A DNA stretch of 64,000 bases, from assembly GCA_019614645.1 (NCBI GenBank), contig JABWDB010000011.1, forward strand, positions 5,009,501-5,073,500, read 5' to 3'. The notes under the pieces are model-generated. The model worked only from the letters and a program-made list of their open reading frames with translations, was not told where the DNA came from and did no database searches. The DNA comes from Stratiolaelaps scimitus (taxonomy: Eukaryota; Arthropoda; Arachnida; Mesostigmata; Laelapidae). Below are positions 36,301 to 48,700 of this stretch, piece after piece (position 1 is the stretch's first letter; each line of letters starts with the position of its first letter). The position numbers were made by a program, and so were the translations under genes.

Positions 36301-37369
36301 ATCATTGTGGAGTAGTCGATTTCGAAAAATACGCCATTGTATTTCACGCCTGATAGCTAAACGAGACCGCTGCCAGTCTCAGCGATGCTATCTTGAAGGA
36401 TGTGAATCAATTTTGATCACCGCCCCCGAGTCGGCGTCGTCTCTCGGAATACGCTTTCTTGCGCCACATGCTCTGCCGCCGGGTAGCCGGTATGTGACCG
36501 CTGGTAATCGAATTACTCAGGTGCCTTCCAACATCCCTCCCCCCCACCCGCGACCGCTCGCTACCCCGCCTCCAATTTCAATTCCCTCTAAGGGGTCCAA
36601 CACCTCTTGAGCGGCCACTTCATTCATCCTGCGCGTCGTACGAAGCCAAAGCGGGACTCTATGCAAGCAAGCTAGCAAATAGGGAGCAGGACTTCTCAGT
36701 CGTTCTTATCGCTTCTTTATCGAGATGGGAAACCTTCCGTACCAGGACCATTCAAGGGCGAACAGAGCCTCCCGTTGTCGGACCGACCGACTGGCGATAT
36801 AATCCGAACATTCGGCACAACTGAGCCACTCCTGGCTACCTTCGATAAATGCGATGCTGCCCTATGGAAATCTAGTCAACAGCTGACCACCTCTACGGAT
36901 GTACACGTGTGCAGGTGGTGAGCTGCTAACCTCACCCGAGCTCGAGTCGATATTCAATTAAATCTGTAATTTATTAAGGAAAGAGATCGAATTTTACACC
37001 ACGTAGATGCAATGGGTCATGTCTAGAAGAGAAGAGATTGGCCCTGACGGGTTTGTTTGCGCGGGGCGTTTTTGTGGTCCCTGTTGTCGGACCTAACTAC
37101 TCATAGCTACGCCAAAGAGGAAGAAGTGCAGCAGCAGCAGCAGCAACAACAATAGCAAAAAAAATATCATTCAGAAAATCGTCCTTCGCCCTGAATGCTG
37201 CAGGTTGTGCGGCTCGCAGACTTTTCTGCGACCGTTTGAACGTCGCGACCAGCCGGCCGGCCGGCCGGCCGACCGACACGCAAACATAAACTTCAAGGAA
37301 GCAAAACTCACCCCAAGAGTTGGCCCCGCCGCGATCAGCTGTTGCGTCGTACCGTCAGACGACTAAACC

Positions 37370-37419
37370 GCGACTAGCGGCGGCGGCGACGGCGGCGACG
37401 GCGGCGAGCCGCTAGTCGC
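37370..37419. repeat. inverted repeat with tandem-repeat loop
   Basis: GCGACTAGCGGC (37370-37381) and GCCGCTAGTCGC (37408-37419) are perfect 12-base arms. The 26-base loop is nearly three copies of GGCGGCGAC. This is a GC-rich version of the repeat-cored palindrome plan seen at 20139-20210. Confidence 0.85.
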
Positions 37420-37560
37420 CGGTGCTCTTTTTCCTGGTCTCGGCTTATTGCCCATACACACCCACACACTCTCTTGCTTATTCTCGCGTTCCCGCTTCCA
37501 TCTGCCTGCCTTTATACCACTGTGTTATCTTTCACGCTCAACGTCGTCCGCAGCGCCTCG

Positions 37561-37782
37561 CTCTGTGCCGCAGGTCCGGGCCGCAGCTGCGACTGGCCCG
37601 CGAGCTGCCAGTTAATGCAATTTTGTGCCCCCGGAGTTGATCCTCCTCTTGAAGGCATGAGGGCGCGAGGCGAGACGATCCCCCTCCCGGCTAACTCCCC
37701 TCGCTCTCTGGCTAAATACGCGAGTCGTCCGTCGCTCCGTCGGCGAGGCAGGCCCCGTTATACAAAGAAGGCCCTGCGCTGA
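37561..37782 (+). CDS. weak candidate exon, Cys-containing
   Basis: CTTTCACGCTCAACGTCGTC leads to CGCAG at about 37553, a fair acceptor. The open frame reads CAAGPGRSCDWPASCQLMQF and on to an Arg/Lys-rich end with TGA at 37780. Codon third positions are GC rich, but so is the surrounding DNA. No family is recognised. Confidence 0.15.
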   Translation, partial: LCAAGPGRSCDWPASCQLMQFCAPGVDPPLEGMRARGETIPLPANSPRSLAKYASRPSLRRRGRPRYTKKALR

Positions 37783-38521
37783 AAGCGGTCCTTAAGGGTC
37801 CCTTGGACGTTGCAAGCATGGCTTTAGTGGAAGGCCGAGATCCGGGCCCCGTCCAGGGCCCCCCCCTTCAGCTGAGCCGACTTGGCTCAGTCAACCACCT
37901 AAATACGTCCCCAGCCGGCCAGTCCCCTTATATAGCTTTGCAGAGGGTCGCTCCGCTGTGTTTTTCCTTGGGGCACCCTCTCGGTTTTTCCTCCGTTTAA
38001 TTTTATTTCCCTGCTCCGTACGCTGTGCGGGGTGTCGCCGGCTCGCTATGCGCTATGCTCATGTGAATGCCCTAGCTCTGTGTGTCGCCGCGCTTCAGGG
38101 AGATGAGTGCACTGAAGGGTGTCCAGACAGAGGCGTGCGAGCGAGAAGAGCAAGACAGAACGAACCTGAAGAGCTGAACACGACAACGCGACTCGGTCTA
38201 GCTCTCGACAAAAAAAGGAGCAAGGCGCAAACTTACGAGGATACCAATGTCTCTCGCCTGATGTCCCCCTCGTGTTGTTGGTGAATGGGAACATCAGCGA
38301 ACGCCCTTACATATACATTATCCCCGTTACGCAGCTGCGTACGCATATAGATGCCCGTACACTGCACACGTTCCGTTTCGACCTCGGCCTCCTCCTTGCC
38401 TGTGCGTTCGCTAGCCGCAGCCCCTGCAAAACAAGCTCATTGACGAGGCACGCTCCGTTGTGGGTCTTGCTAAGCTGTACGATTGAACGATGCTCATGTG
38501 CAAACGACTATTATAACATAC

Positions 38522-38557
<36 letters not shown>

Positions 38558-39205
38558 AATAGAAATGAACTTGTGCGGCACAGCGTGGCTAGGGAAAACG
38601 TATGGGCCGTGGGCGCAGCTGGTCTGCCAGCGTCTCGCAAGGGTCAGCCGTCCCGACACCCGTACCGGGGTGGCTGAGCAGGGAACTTGCGCCATTCGCT
38701 AACTCGTTGTGGTATAGCTACGTTGTAAAATAGCCACATTTTCACTACTATGTGTATAAATGCTACCTAGATGTAAGTAGAGACAGAGTGAGAGACGTTA
38801 TGTAGATAGATGTAAAGTGAGTACAGAGTGAGAGATGTGTATCACTACGATGGTGAAACTGCCCTTGAGGACAATATAGACCGGTAGGCCATGCCCTATA
38901 TAAATACAAAGCGTATTTCCGCTAATAATGTCGACGTAAACCGTCGGAATCTGATTTTTCGTTGTGGCAACCCAGCAACTATAATATCGAATATTAATGG
39001 AAGGGAACCTGCAAAATAACGATAAACCTTATTGAAATTATGACGGGTGATCGAACAATAATGATAGTAATTATAATAATAACAGTAATCAAAATATTAA
39101 CGTATTATTCTCCACGGGAGTATTCTGCTTTTGCATGCGCCAGTAGCAATGCTGATCTCAAATAATGCATATAAAGTAGGACCAGAAAGGCCATGTTCAG
39201 CACCC

Positions 39206-39553
39206 TCAGCTCAGTCCGAACGGGACAGCTGCTCTCGTCGAACACACCTTGCGCTTTGTCACTCGGTTCAGCCCATGGCTCCCACAGCTTCTGCAAGCTG
39301 CTTTGCCCGACCCGGCCAGCGTTGGCAGAGATCCATCGTAGGTAGAAATCCCAGACACACAGGATAGTATGTAGATGCCAGCGGGTGCCGTCTCCGGCTC
39401 TCCGAGCAGCAATGTCCAATGTTCTAGCTCGCTCACGAACTTGGATTGTTCATCCTGCACCGTCCAGCCTGCTTCACCCGGGTTGGTCCTCATCTGGCTC
39501 GCGGCTTCTTCTCGGTCTACCGCCTCGTAGGCGAATATGATGAATAAAAACAA
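39206..39553 (-). CDS. weak candidate exon, minus strand
   Basis: A 115-codon minus-strand frame. Its first half (IFAYEAVDREEAASQMRTNP, then GWTVQDEQSKFVSELEHW) shows the coding pattern of low GC at second positions (about 44 percent) against about 63-65 percent at positions one and three; the second half does not. The pyrimidine-rich TTTGTTTTTATTCATCATAT before CTACGAG could be an acceptor. No clear donor and no recognised family. The frame begins right beside the long (TA)n at 39575-39640. Confidence 0.2.
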   Translation of the reverse strand: MFLFIIFAYEAVDREEAASQMRTNPGEAGWTVQDEQSKFVSELEHWTLLLGEPETAPAGIYILSCVSGISTYDGSLPTLAGSGKAACRSCGSHGLNRVTKRKVCSTRAAVPFGLS

Positions 39554-39563
39554 ATACTAGCTT

Positions 39564-39571
39564 TTCTCTCT

Positions 39572-39640
<69 letters not shown>
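39564..39640. repeat. compound (CT)n-(TA)33 microsatellite
   Basis: A short TTTCTCTCTCTTT followed by 66 bases of alternating TA (39575-39640), the longest pure dinucleotide run in the window. Confidence 0.95.
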
Positions 39641-39643
<3 letters not shown>

Positions 39644-40398
39644 TCTATCTGCCTCTGCCGGATGGACACCGGGTGGTCGTCGGCTATGCTCGCTCTCCTA
39701 CCGGCAGACACCAACCATCGCTTGGGACTGACTTCCCCGATTGTTGTTGCTGAGGCTGTTCGGGTTTTCGACAGCCTGCCGAGTGATTGGTGCACAGCCG
39801 GTCCGTACCACACATCCTTGGCTGCTTGCTGCCGCCCTCAGAGATAGGCATACGCAACATATGCAGCCGCCGCCCGCCACGGCTGCTTGGCGCCGTACCC
39901 CGGATGGCCGGTGGATTTGTTAGACATTCATATGACACTGCTGTTGCTCAATACTACCACTAGAAGTTAGCAATACAAAGTTGGACCTCGTCGGAGTAGT
40001 TCGACGGTGCCAATACCTAGGTTTTGCAACAGCAGTTCGCCAGCACTCGATCCTAATACTCAATGAAACATCGTACATAATTATTGGCAGGTATATATAT
40101 ATATATATATATACGTCCGTGTGTGTGTTTTTGTGTGTGTGAATGGTGTGCATGTGTGCTATAAATGCATGAATAAATAAATAAATACCCGCAAATGAGC
40201 ACCTAAAACTGGCAGACACGTGCACCCGTCTTGGGAGATACATAAAGAAGATTTAATTTCTAAAAAATTCTAAAAGAAACCTCCCGCGCACGAGCAGAAA
40301 CACTGTCCAAGCCCTCCGCGATAGCATAACAACATGCGAACGACTTTACGTCACAGTGAGAGCCTAGCGGCAGAACGTCTACGTCAATCCACGTATTT

Positions 40399-40441
40399 CT
40401 CTCTCTCTCTCTCCATACATATATATATATATATATATATA
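40399..40441. repeat. compound (CT)n-(TA)n microsatellite
   Basis: CT units, the linker CCATAC, then TA units. Another (TA)n lies at 40090-40112, followed by GT-rich sequence. Confidence 0.85.
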
Positions 40442-43400
40442 TTGTAGATACGTCTCTTCACCGTCTTCCTTAATTTCGTTAGCTCAGGCTTCCTTTCGCT
40501 CCTCCTCGGCCCCGACCGTTGAGTGGCCGCCAGCTCTCACGGCGGCGTTATCGAAATGGTTCCTGTCGCAGTTTGTAGCAGTCGAATTTGTTTGTTGTCG
40601 CCAGCCCTACGGCGGCGGCGGCGGCCGATGGACTTATTGTTAAACTCGTCCGGTTCCCGATGAAATCCCTAGTAACTTGGTTCGCTCGCCTTCGCTCTGC
40701 CCTATTCAGTGCGGCTTCAAGCGAAGGCTTCTTCCTCTACTTTTTTTTTCTTTCTCGTGTATTGTCAAAGAAGAAAAAGCTGTTGGCATTTCGACAATTA
40801 CTCGAATGATGGATCCGCCATCACGTCTTCGACGACGTGTGTACTTCGCGGCGGCGGCGACGGCAGCGGCCAGCAGCGGGTAATGGCATCGCTGTTCCTA
40901 CTGCCGTCGCAGCCGGTGCGGTCCCGAGGTCACCACCGCCGTGAATTCGATTGGACTGACTATGGGCCGACTTCACTGAGCGACGAACGATGAAGAGACG
41001 GCGTCGCCGAACGCATCAGCGAAGTCTCGAGACAGAGAGAGCGCGAGGAGATGCGAAAACCAGAGTGGCCAGGCGACTACCGGAGATGGACCAGACCAGC
41101 CAATCAATGTTCTGCGCGATGAATCCGTTGGGCGGATACTCGCGCACGCACGGTCAGTCGCCACAAGCAAACAGTCGGACGGACAAGCCTAGATGAACAT
41201 GCCAGTCGATGGACGAGGGCTATAAACGACAACGACGAAGTGACCGATGATGAAGGATGAGTGATCGAAATTTTGAAACGAAAGCCGCCAGCGAAAGGGG
41301 ACTGTGGCGGCGGTGGCGGCGCTTGACGACGCTCGTCTGGAGACGCGGAACGGACGGTGGATGGCGAAATTGCTCGAAATCTCTCTACCTGCTGCAATTG
41401 ACATCATGCGCGTAGCGGGCAGCGACTGAGCGACTACACGGCTACATGTGTCGCGTCCTTCAACGCGAGAAGTTGTCTAGTTGTGAACAAAATCGCGCAG
41501 AGGGAACAGAGTCGTCAAGTGCTGCCTCTGCTGCTACCGTTGAGTTTCTCTGGCGTCGTCATCCTCGCGGCGGAACTCGCTGTGCATTGGCTCGTTGGTG
41601 ACTAGCTAGCTGGTTGGTTGACTGGCTGGCTGGCGCCCGCATTGGAAATCCAAACAAGATTGAAATGAGCTAAGTTAAGCTGTCGTCGTTATTGGGGGCA
41701 GCCCCGAAGCAGACGTATCCGCGTCGATAGGCCGTTCAGACGCTGGACAGAGGCAGCATGCGAGAGAGAGAGAGGAGAGAGATAGAGAGAGAGAGAGAAA
41801 TCACTGAAATTGTGATCGTAGTTCGCCAGGATTTCAGAGCACACCAGTGACAAGTTTACTTGTATTGTATAATATAATAATCAGCGTATTCTATTGTATA
41901 CCTGCCTGCCCCGCTACAAGCACCATAGTGGACGAGAGATTGGGGGCAGCATATTGTAGTCAACATAATGTTTACTTTGCTTATTCAGCATACGAGGCAC
42001 GATTAGAGTAGCAGTTAGCACCGCTAATAGCACACGAGCGCGCCGTACGGAGGGCCACGTACACCACCACCACCACCACGCTGACGACAGTGGTCTACGG
42101 TGTGCAGCGGCTGAAACGATCAGGCGCCTGCCCGATTCGTGGATTGGCAACTTCAATTTGGTAAACAGCGAAATGCTGTGGTTTTTGTGTCGAATTTTTG
42201 AGCGGATTTTCTTCGCCGGTTAACACTTCTGACGTCGTTCAGTCCCCTTCTTCGACGATGACTTCATCGTTGCTGCTTTTGTTATCGCTTTTATCGGTTG
42301 TTGTTGTTGTTATTGCTGTTGTTGTTGTTGTTGTTGCTGGTGCTGCCAGCTCTTACTGGCGCAGTTTCATTTTGTATTATTGATCAGAAGTGGCGGTCGT
42401 GACCGTGCAACGGTTTGCCTGCTCGATTCGGCCGTCCGGCGACCATTCGGGGAGTTATTGTTTTGTTAACGATTTGTCAGATAAACGCACTATGCTGAAT
42501 ATGTGGTTACTGTTGTTGTTAATGTTGTCTGTTGTTGTCGTCGTCGTCGCCAGGATCTGTCTGCTGTTGATGCTGATCACCGCGTGCTCGCATTATTGTG
42601 ATCGCCGCGTCTCTATGGCAATCAACTATAAGATCTTTTGTAAAGAACAGAAAAGAACGAAAAATGAAATTTCCAGCTGCGAGCCGCCACCGCTGCCTTC
42701 AAGAGCCAAAAAGTCGATTGTGGATGACCACCAGCGTTAGCCCTGGCGCTGATCATTTCTATTCAGTGTTCGCTGAAATCTGAGGTCTCTTGCCCACGCT
42801 TCATTTTGCCCCGCGTCGACTATTTTTCGTCGTTCTATAAAATCTATCTTTTTCGGCTATCTCTCATTTTCATGCGGTGCGCGACTTCGGCTTGAGGTCG
42901 TCGACGATCGCCACTGGCGCTTCATGGCCATCGACGATCGTTGATCGACAGCGATCGGCTTCGATGAAGTGCCATGTTGCTCTCTCAGTTGGTCAAGAAA
43001 TCCATATTGTTGTTGTTGTTGTTGTTATTATTATTATATCGCTAACCGCTACCATTCGTGTGCGCGGCGAACATCGCGGCAATGCGCGCGATGTTGAATC
43101 TGACCGGCTGGTCAGGTTAGCGCTTTCGTAAGAAATTTGGCAACAGATCCAGACGCGACGAGAGGCGTCAGCCGCCGCCGCCGCCGCCACCTAGACCCCT
43201 ATCGATCAGACTCCCATTTCAACTAGCTCATACAGCTCGCGCGCGCGCACACCGACTCGACTCCACTGCATCTGCAAAAGCACTGAGCAGAGAGGGCTGC
43301 TGGCCCATCAGTGAATGCATGGACGACCCACGAACTAACTGACTTTCGCGCTCACAATACCAGCGCTACTAGGCGCTCTGCTATTCGTAATGTGTTAAAG

Positions 43401-44264
43401 CGTCTCGATGCTCGCCCTGATGGCGGTGATCGCAACAGCAGCAGCAGCAGCATCTGGTAATAATAATAATAATGCATTAGACAGATTCGCTTGATCGGCC
43501 GTTATATTGTTATTGCTGTTGGCTCGCTGATGTATTGACTCAGACTGGGTGATTCATGCGCTTCTACCCGTCATTCATTCCCGGTGGCTAACGCACTCAG
43601 ATGACCTTGCTCCTGGCAGAGAGTGCGCCGATGGGCGCGTTTTCAGCAGACCGACAGAACGAAAGAGAAAAAAATAAAACTACCTGCGAAAGACAATGTA
43701 AACAGGCAGTTCGGCCCGGTGTCTGGCAGGAGCATTTTGCTTAAATGTCTTGTCTTGTCTCCTATACAAACACAAATAAACGCACACGCATCAATACACA
43801 CACAGACACACTGAGACAAACAGATAGCAGCCTAGCTTGGTGAGCGATTGGTGGGAAATTCAGGCATATTCAGGAATTGATCGAATACTTCAGATCGGTC
43901 TAAATATAGATCGGTGTTGAAGCCGACACAATTTGCAACGGTGACTGATTGAAAGCCGCCGGCAAAAAACACCAATGCGGTTTCTGTTTTGGGGGCCGCT
44001 TTTATTTATTTATTTATTTATTCTTTTCGTAGTGATCACTACCGTTTTCGTGACTGTTCTCGTTATTATTGTGTCTACATTTGTTGTTAACCGAATTTCC
44101 AAACAAATGAACAACAATTCGATTATTCGATTTCTCCAACGGCACTAGATAATAAATAACACGGTATTTGGTTATTTCAATTCGACGACAATTGATTATT
44201 TTCAGTAAGCAACGCAACTCATGGTTCGATTCGTTAGCCTACATTTTTAAACAGAGCATGCTTT

Positions 44265-44295
<31 letters not shown>

Positions 44296-44512
44296 GATTT
44301 GTATAATAATGTACCTGCTAAATGCAAGGTTTTGCCTTCTGACAATATTTTCTCGTTGCGAGATCCCTTAATTCATTTTCATGCAAATTGACAATTGCCA
44401 ATCCTTTTTGTAGGGCTTTGCTCGATAGATTGCCGATGCAACTCGACATTTTTTTTTTATAAAACAAAATAATAATTGGCGAATTAGCCTGGTTCTTCAC
44501 TTAGTCGTAACG

Positions 44513-44521
<9 letters not shown>
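40442..44521. other. no gene recognised
   Basis: GC-rich patch 40.5-41.4 kb with (GGC)n at 40613-40625 and 40850-40865. A CAC run at 42064-42079. An (ATA)n run at 44269-44296. TTG tracts as listed. Long open frames here mostly translate triplet repeats. Confidence 0.5.
42290..42340. repeat. (TTG)n microsatellite
   Basis: GTT/TTG triplets with scattered substitutions; related TTG runs at 42512-42545 and 43007-43035. Poly-Leu/Val in some frames only. Confidence 0.8.

Positions 44522-44564
<43 letters not shown>
44522..44564. repeat. (TA)21 tract
   Basis: 43 bases of alternating AT after a short CACACACA run. Confidence 0.9.
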
Positions 44565-44568
<4 letters not shown>

Positions 44569-44647
44569 TCCTAAGCGTTGAAAAGACCGCGGTTCCGCTG
44601 ATAAACTTTGTATTGTATTTCGAGACATATTTAGTTTTTTACAGTTT

Positions 44648-44690
44648 TACAATATTTACATAAATAAATTTAGTTTATGTAAATATTGTA
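44648..44690. repeat. 43-bp perfect AT-rich hairpin
   Basis: TACAATATTTACATAAA (44648-44664) and TTTATGTAAATATTGTA (44674-44690) are perfect 17-base arms with a 9-base loop. A second smaller inverted pair (ATTGATT / AATCAAT) follows at about 44708-44726. Confidence 0.85.
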
Positions 44691-45392
44691 TTAAGAAAGA
44701 AAAAAAATTGATTAAGAAAATCAATTAATTGAAAAATCAATACATTTGTGCAGTAAACAACCTGATCCATGGTTATCTTTACATATACTGATACTCAATA
44801 AATTAAGTCACTCAACATATCCAGGTAAGGGAAATGAGACGAGCTTAAAAAAAGGCTCGCCAGCTTCTAATACTTGGATTTGTTACTCAAGGCAAAAAAA
44901 GAAGGTATTTTTTCGTGTTCGATTTTTTAGGCCACACACACTGTGCTTTGAAAATTTGAATATTTACTAATTATTATTGTCTATCAAAGCCAACCGCTTT
45001 GGTCCCCTAAATTTTCTTGATGATTTTCTCTCGCCGCGCTCACTTCATTGATGGCACACAATGGTTTTATTTGGCTTGGTTTTATGGCATATTTCTTAAC
45101 AGTGCGAATGTTTCCGCAGGAAAAACACGCTGTATATCGTAGCTGTGCCCCTTATTTCTTCCACGATACAACGCTCATCCGCTATCCCGTGCATAGCCTT
45201 GTTTCGAGGAGTGGCCAGCGATCAAGTCCGATCCTGTATCTACATTCAGATCGCTCGTTGCCTTGTTGCATTCGTGTTGGCTGTTAGGTTGATCCTGTCA
45301 TCATCGTGGGCATGTTGTCGTTCAAGCTACTCGTTCACTGGACCACGATAAACGCCATTGAAGGAGCAGGCCAGCAAACGTAAGGACTGGCG

Positions 45393-45699
45393 TTGAAACA
45401 TCGCCGTCATTCTCGTAAAGGTGACATCGCCGTCGACGAACTTCAGGCCCAAATGCCTGACATCCCTCTAAAGCAAACGCTGGCCGAGACGTCTCGAAAT
45501 TTAGGTCGATGCTGTTTTGTGCACGTCAGGCAGAGTCGGCCAGGCCTTCTTGGCCACTTATGGCCACTGACTCATTCAAATATTTATGCCCGATCAAACG
45601 GAGACACCCGAACAGTGAATGGAGTGCAACTCTCTCCCGTCCAGGAAGTTGTGTTTCACAGCAATACGCCTAACGGAAACGCTTCCGAAGGCGGTGTAG
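45393..45699 (+). CDS. weak candidate exon ending at a consensus donor
   Basis: The frame is open over 100 codons (DIAVDELQAQMPDIPLKQTL ... VQEVVFHSNTPNGN) and reaches GTGTAG|GTGAGT at 45699/45700, a full consensus 5' splice site. A second donor-like AAAG|GTGACA lies upstream near 45420. No ATG and no recognised domain. Confidence 0.18.
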
Positions 45700-45727
45700 G
45701 TGAGTCTGCCAGTCGTATTGCTGTATA

Positions 45728-48700
45728 AACAGACCGTGCCTTGTCGCTGTTTACATTTAACACGAGGCTTTCACACGAAGACACATGATTGTACACAGCT
45801 GGTACACAGCTGTACGCGAAAATAGACACTGCGAACAGGGCACACGTTGATGCCGAATGTACAAAGGTCCTTGTCGTATTCAGGCGATTACTTCATTCCG
45901 TTGCCTTGTTACGAAGCGCCTGATCGGACTGTGGCCTACTGTGTTAGCGTAGCGTTTATTCAACCCCTGCCGATTGGTCTCGTGTGCGATGGAGCTCGTA
46001 TCAATGGGTGATTTTCTTTTCTCTGAGTCCAAAAGGACCTGTTTATTAGACATAGAAGTCAACAGACGTTGAATATATGATATAGGATGTTCCCGCTAAT
46101 CATAATACGAGTGTATTCGCTCAGTTGAATGTGAAAGCACATACATGTTGATATAATAAGATCAACGTATGTTCGCTTCGTAATTAAGCTCGCGGTTGAA
46201 CTTTTTCACCGCGCAATTAATCCGAATATATTTGAAATTTAATGTGCACCTTGGTTGACGCCATGCCCGTAATCATGACCGAGCCTGAACGATAAAACGG
46301 ACGACTCTAGGCCCAGGGTTGAAAGGACAATACTCTCATCTGAACATTGCATTGCATGTCCAATAGATCACAGGACAATCTGCGAAGGGCAACACGATCA
46401 CAATCCTTATCCCGGTAGCCGGATTTGTTTGCACTTTATTTGTTGCTCGGCTTGATTCTAATACCATCTGTATTTATTGGAATCCTCGGGGGGTCCTATT
46501 TCGCATGTACCTATGGTAGGTGACGCTGCCGAAAATTTACTACCTCTAATAAATAGATTGTAATGAAGAAACATCGAATACGAGCACTGCCGGTGTTCGG
46601 CGTGCGCGCACCTGGTGGCGCTGCCTACGCAACGCTGAGCCTGCTATCGGGGTTCAGGCCACTGTGCAGAGGCTAGTTTAAACGCTGAAACGATTGGTCC
46701 TGGTCTCTTTCCTCCATCCGATGGATTAGACCACTGGATAAGCCTGGATCATGTGGGGGAAGCGGCGCTCCGCAGCCGCTATAAACAACGCTTGCGCTTG
46801 CATGCGAGCCACCCACAAGTTCATAGTCAGGCGCGTCAGCACATACACACATCTTAGATTTACTCGAAGGGAGTCTCTACACACATATATATATATATAT
46901 ATATATGCATAGCCCGCAAAGGATTTTGGATGTAGTCAGTCGACCAAGTAAAGAGTATATACAGATAAGTAGTACGCTGCCCCGTACACTTTCCTCGATG
47001 GTGCCAATCTCCCCTTCTCATCATTCCGTTTAGTGCTAGAGCTGACGGCCATGGCTCGCTGTGGAAGCCAGCGTATAGCAGTGTATCGCGAGTGGGTAGA
47101 AGATAAGTGTTCCACCCTATTCAGACAATGTCAATGTCACATATGCGACATATAATATAAATAGCAATGCTAGCAGCGTCGTGGTGCACAGGGAGACTCC
47201 ATCAGCTCACGAGTGTGGACAGGTACGCCACAGCTATGGTGGAGTACTCCAGAGGGAGTACTCTCTGCGTTCTATCCGTCGTTGTGTCATAAGACCTCAC
47301 AAGCTCCATACGGACGCAAGCAAGCAAGCATAAGTAGAACATATGGGTTGAGGATTAGCTGTTCGCGCGGCAAGTACCCAGCCTGTGCGAGGACAGTTCG
47401 TTATTCTGGTCAGATCATATATATATATATATATTGGCAGCGCCTCTCTTATTGTGGTGTCGAGGCGCAGTTCGCAGATTTCACAGACCTCTGTCAAGCG
47501 CGGAACAGATCTAGCTGGATAATACGCAGCGGAGGACCGGCTCAGGCGTTTAGGCGGCAGTGGTCGGCCAGGTCAAGCAGAAGTCCACTAAGAGATTTAG
47601 GTGTGGACGCCGCTTATCGGTCGCTCTGTCGCTTATCGCGCATTCGAAGTTGGCACTCCGCAACTGCTCCAGCGTTCGCGTTCCCTTCTCTACCCTTCCT
47701 GGTACGCTTACAATTGTGCGGTCGTCGGCTTCCTGGATTAGTGCCGATGGACTATGCGGTGGCGGAGGTGGCATACTTGTGATCGGGCTATGATCGAGTG
47801 ATCACTGGTGTGTGTAATCAGCTATGATGCATTGATGGCAACGGTGATAACCGAGGTGATGCGCACAACAGCAGAAACACAAGCAAACCAGCCGGCGGCG
47901 AAGGAGTATCGAATTCTAATGTGTTATAGTATGCATCCAAAGCACTAGGGTAAGATAGGTCGGTGTTAGACTCGAATTACGCAAGCCGCCCGACTGCTTT
48001 CGACCTGTGCGCCTGTAACAACAACCCTTTGAGAGTTTTTGTCCTGCAGTACACCGGTAGACAGCTGATAAGCTCGTGGACATCGCGACACCATCAGCAA
48101 ACCGCCCGGGTATCCCCGCAGGTGTCCCGGAAGGACAGCGCTTTGCGATGTGGGCTGCTCGCGACGCCGATGTCGAACTCTGTTTGAATGAACTGGCGCA
48201 TAGGTTGGCGAGCCGATTTGAAATGGAGTCAATGTCCCAGACGATCGGTAGGATAGTGTGAAAGCGAGGATCTTGTGAGAGTGAGGCTATCCAATACTTC
48301 GTAGAGTCTAGCGGAGTCTACGTCGACATGTGAAAAAAAAAAAGAAAAATAATAAATAAATAAAAGTTAACTCGCACTATAGCGCCTCTCGTGCTCTACG
48401 CCCGACAGAGTGTTCCCCGTAGTCTAATCTATTGTTGTAACTTGGATAGATTCGATCTAATGAAAAACTCTGCCAAAGCAGCCGAAGGTGTAGCCGGTAT
48501 CAGGAACACCTGTTGACCCGGTTGAAATTCGCGATTGCGATTATATATATATATATCTAGTTTAACCAATGTATTTTTGGATTCCCTCTCAATTTCCTCT
48601 CATACCCGCTTGTATCCTTGCTGGCATTGACACCAAGAACAGTCGTGCCTTCTATTTCAAGCGGTGCACATATTCATTCAGCCTGCCTTAGTCTCTGTGC

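Noticed and set aside
37255..37273. (GGCC)n run as a regulatory or restriction-related site
   Set aside because: A short simple tetranucleotide repeat; no evidence of function.
47213..47782. 189-codon plus-strand frame
   Set aside because: Contains a TATATATA-derived Tyr-Ile segment in the middle, starts with GTG, and has no motif.
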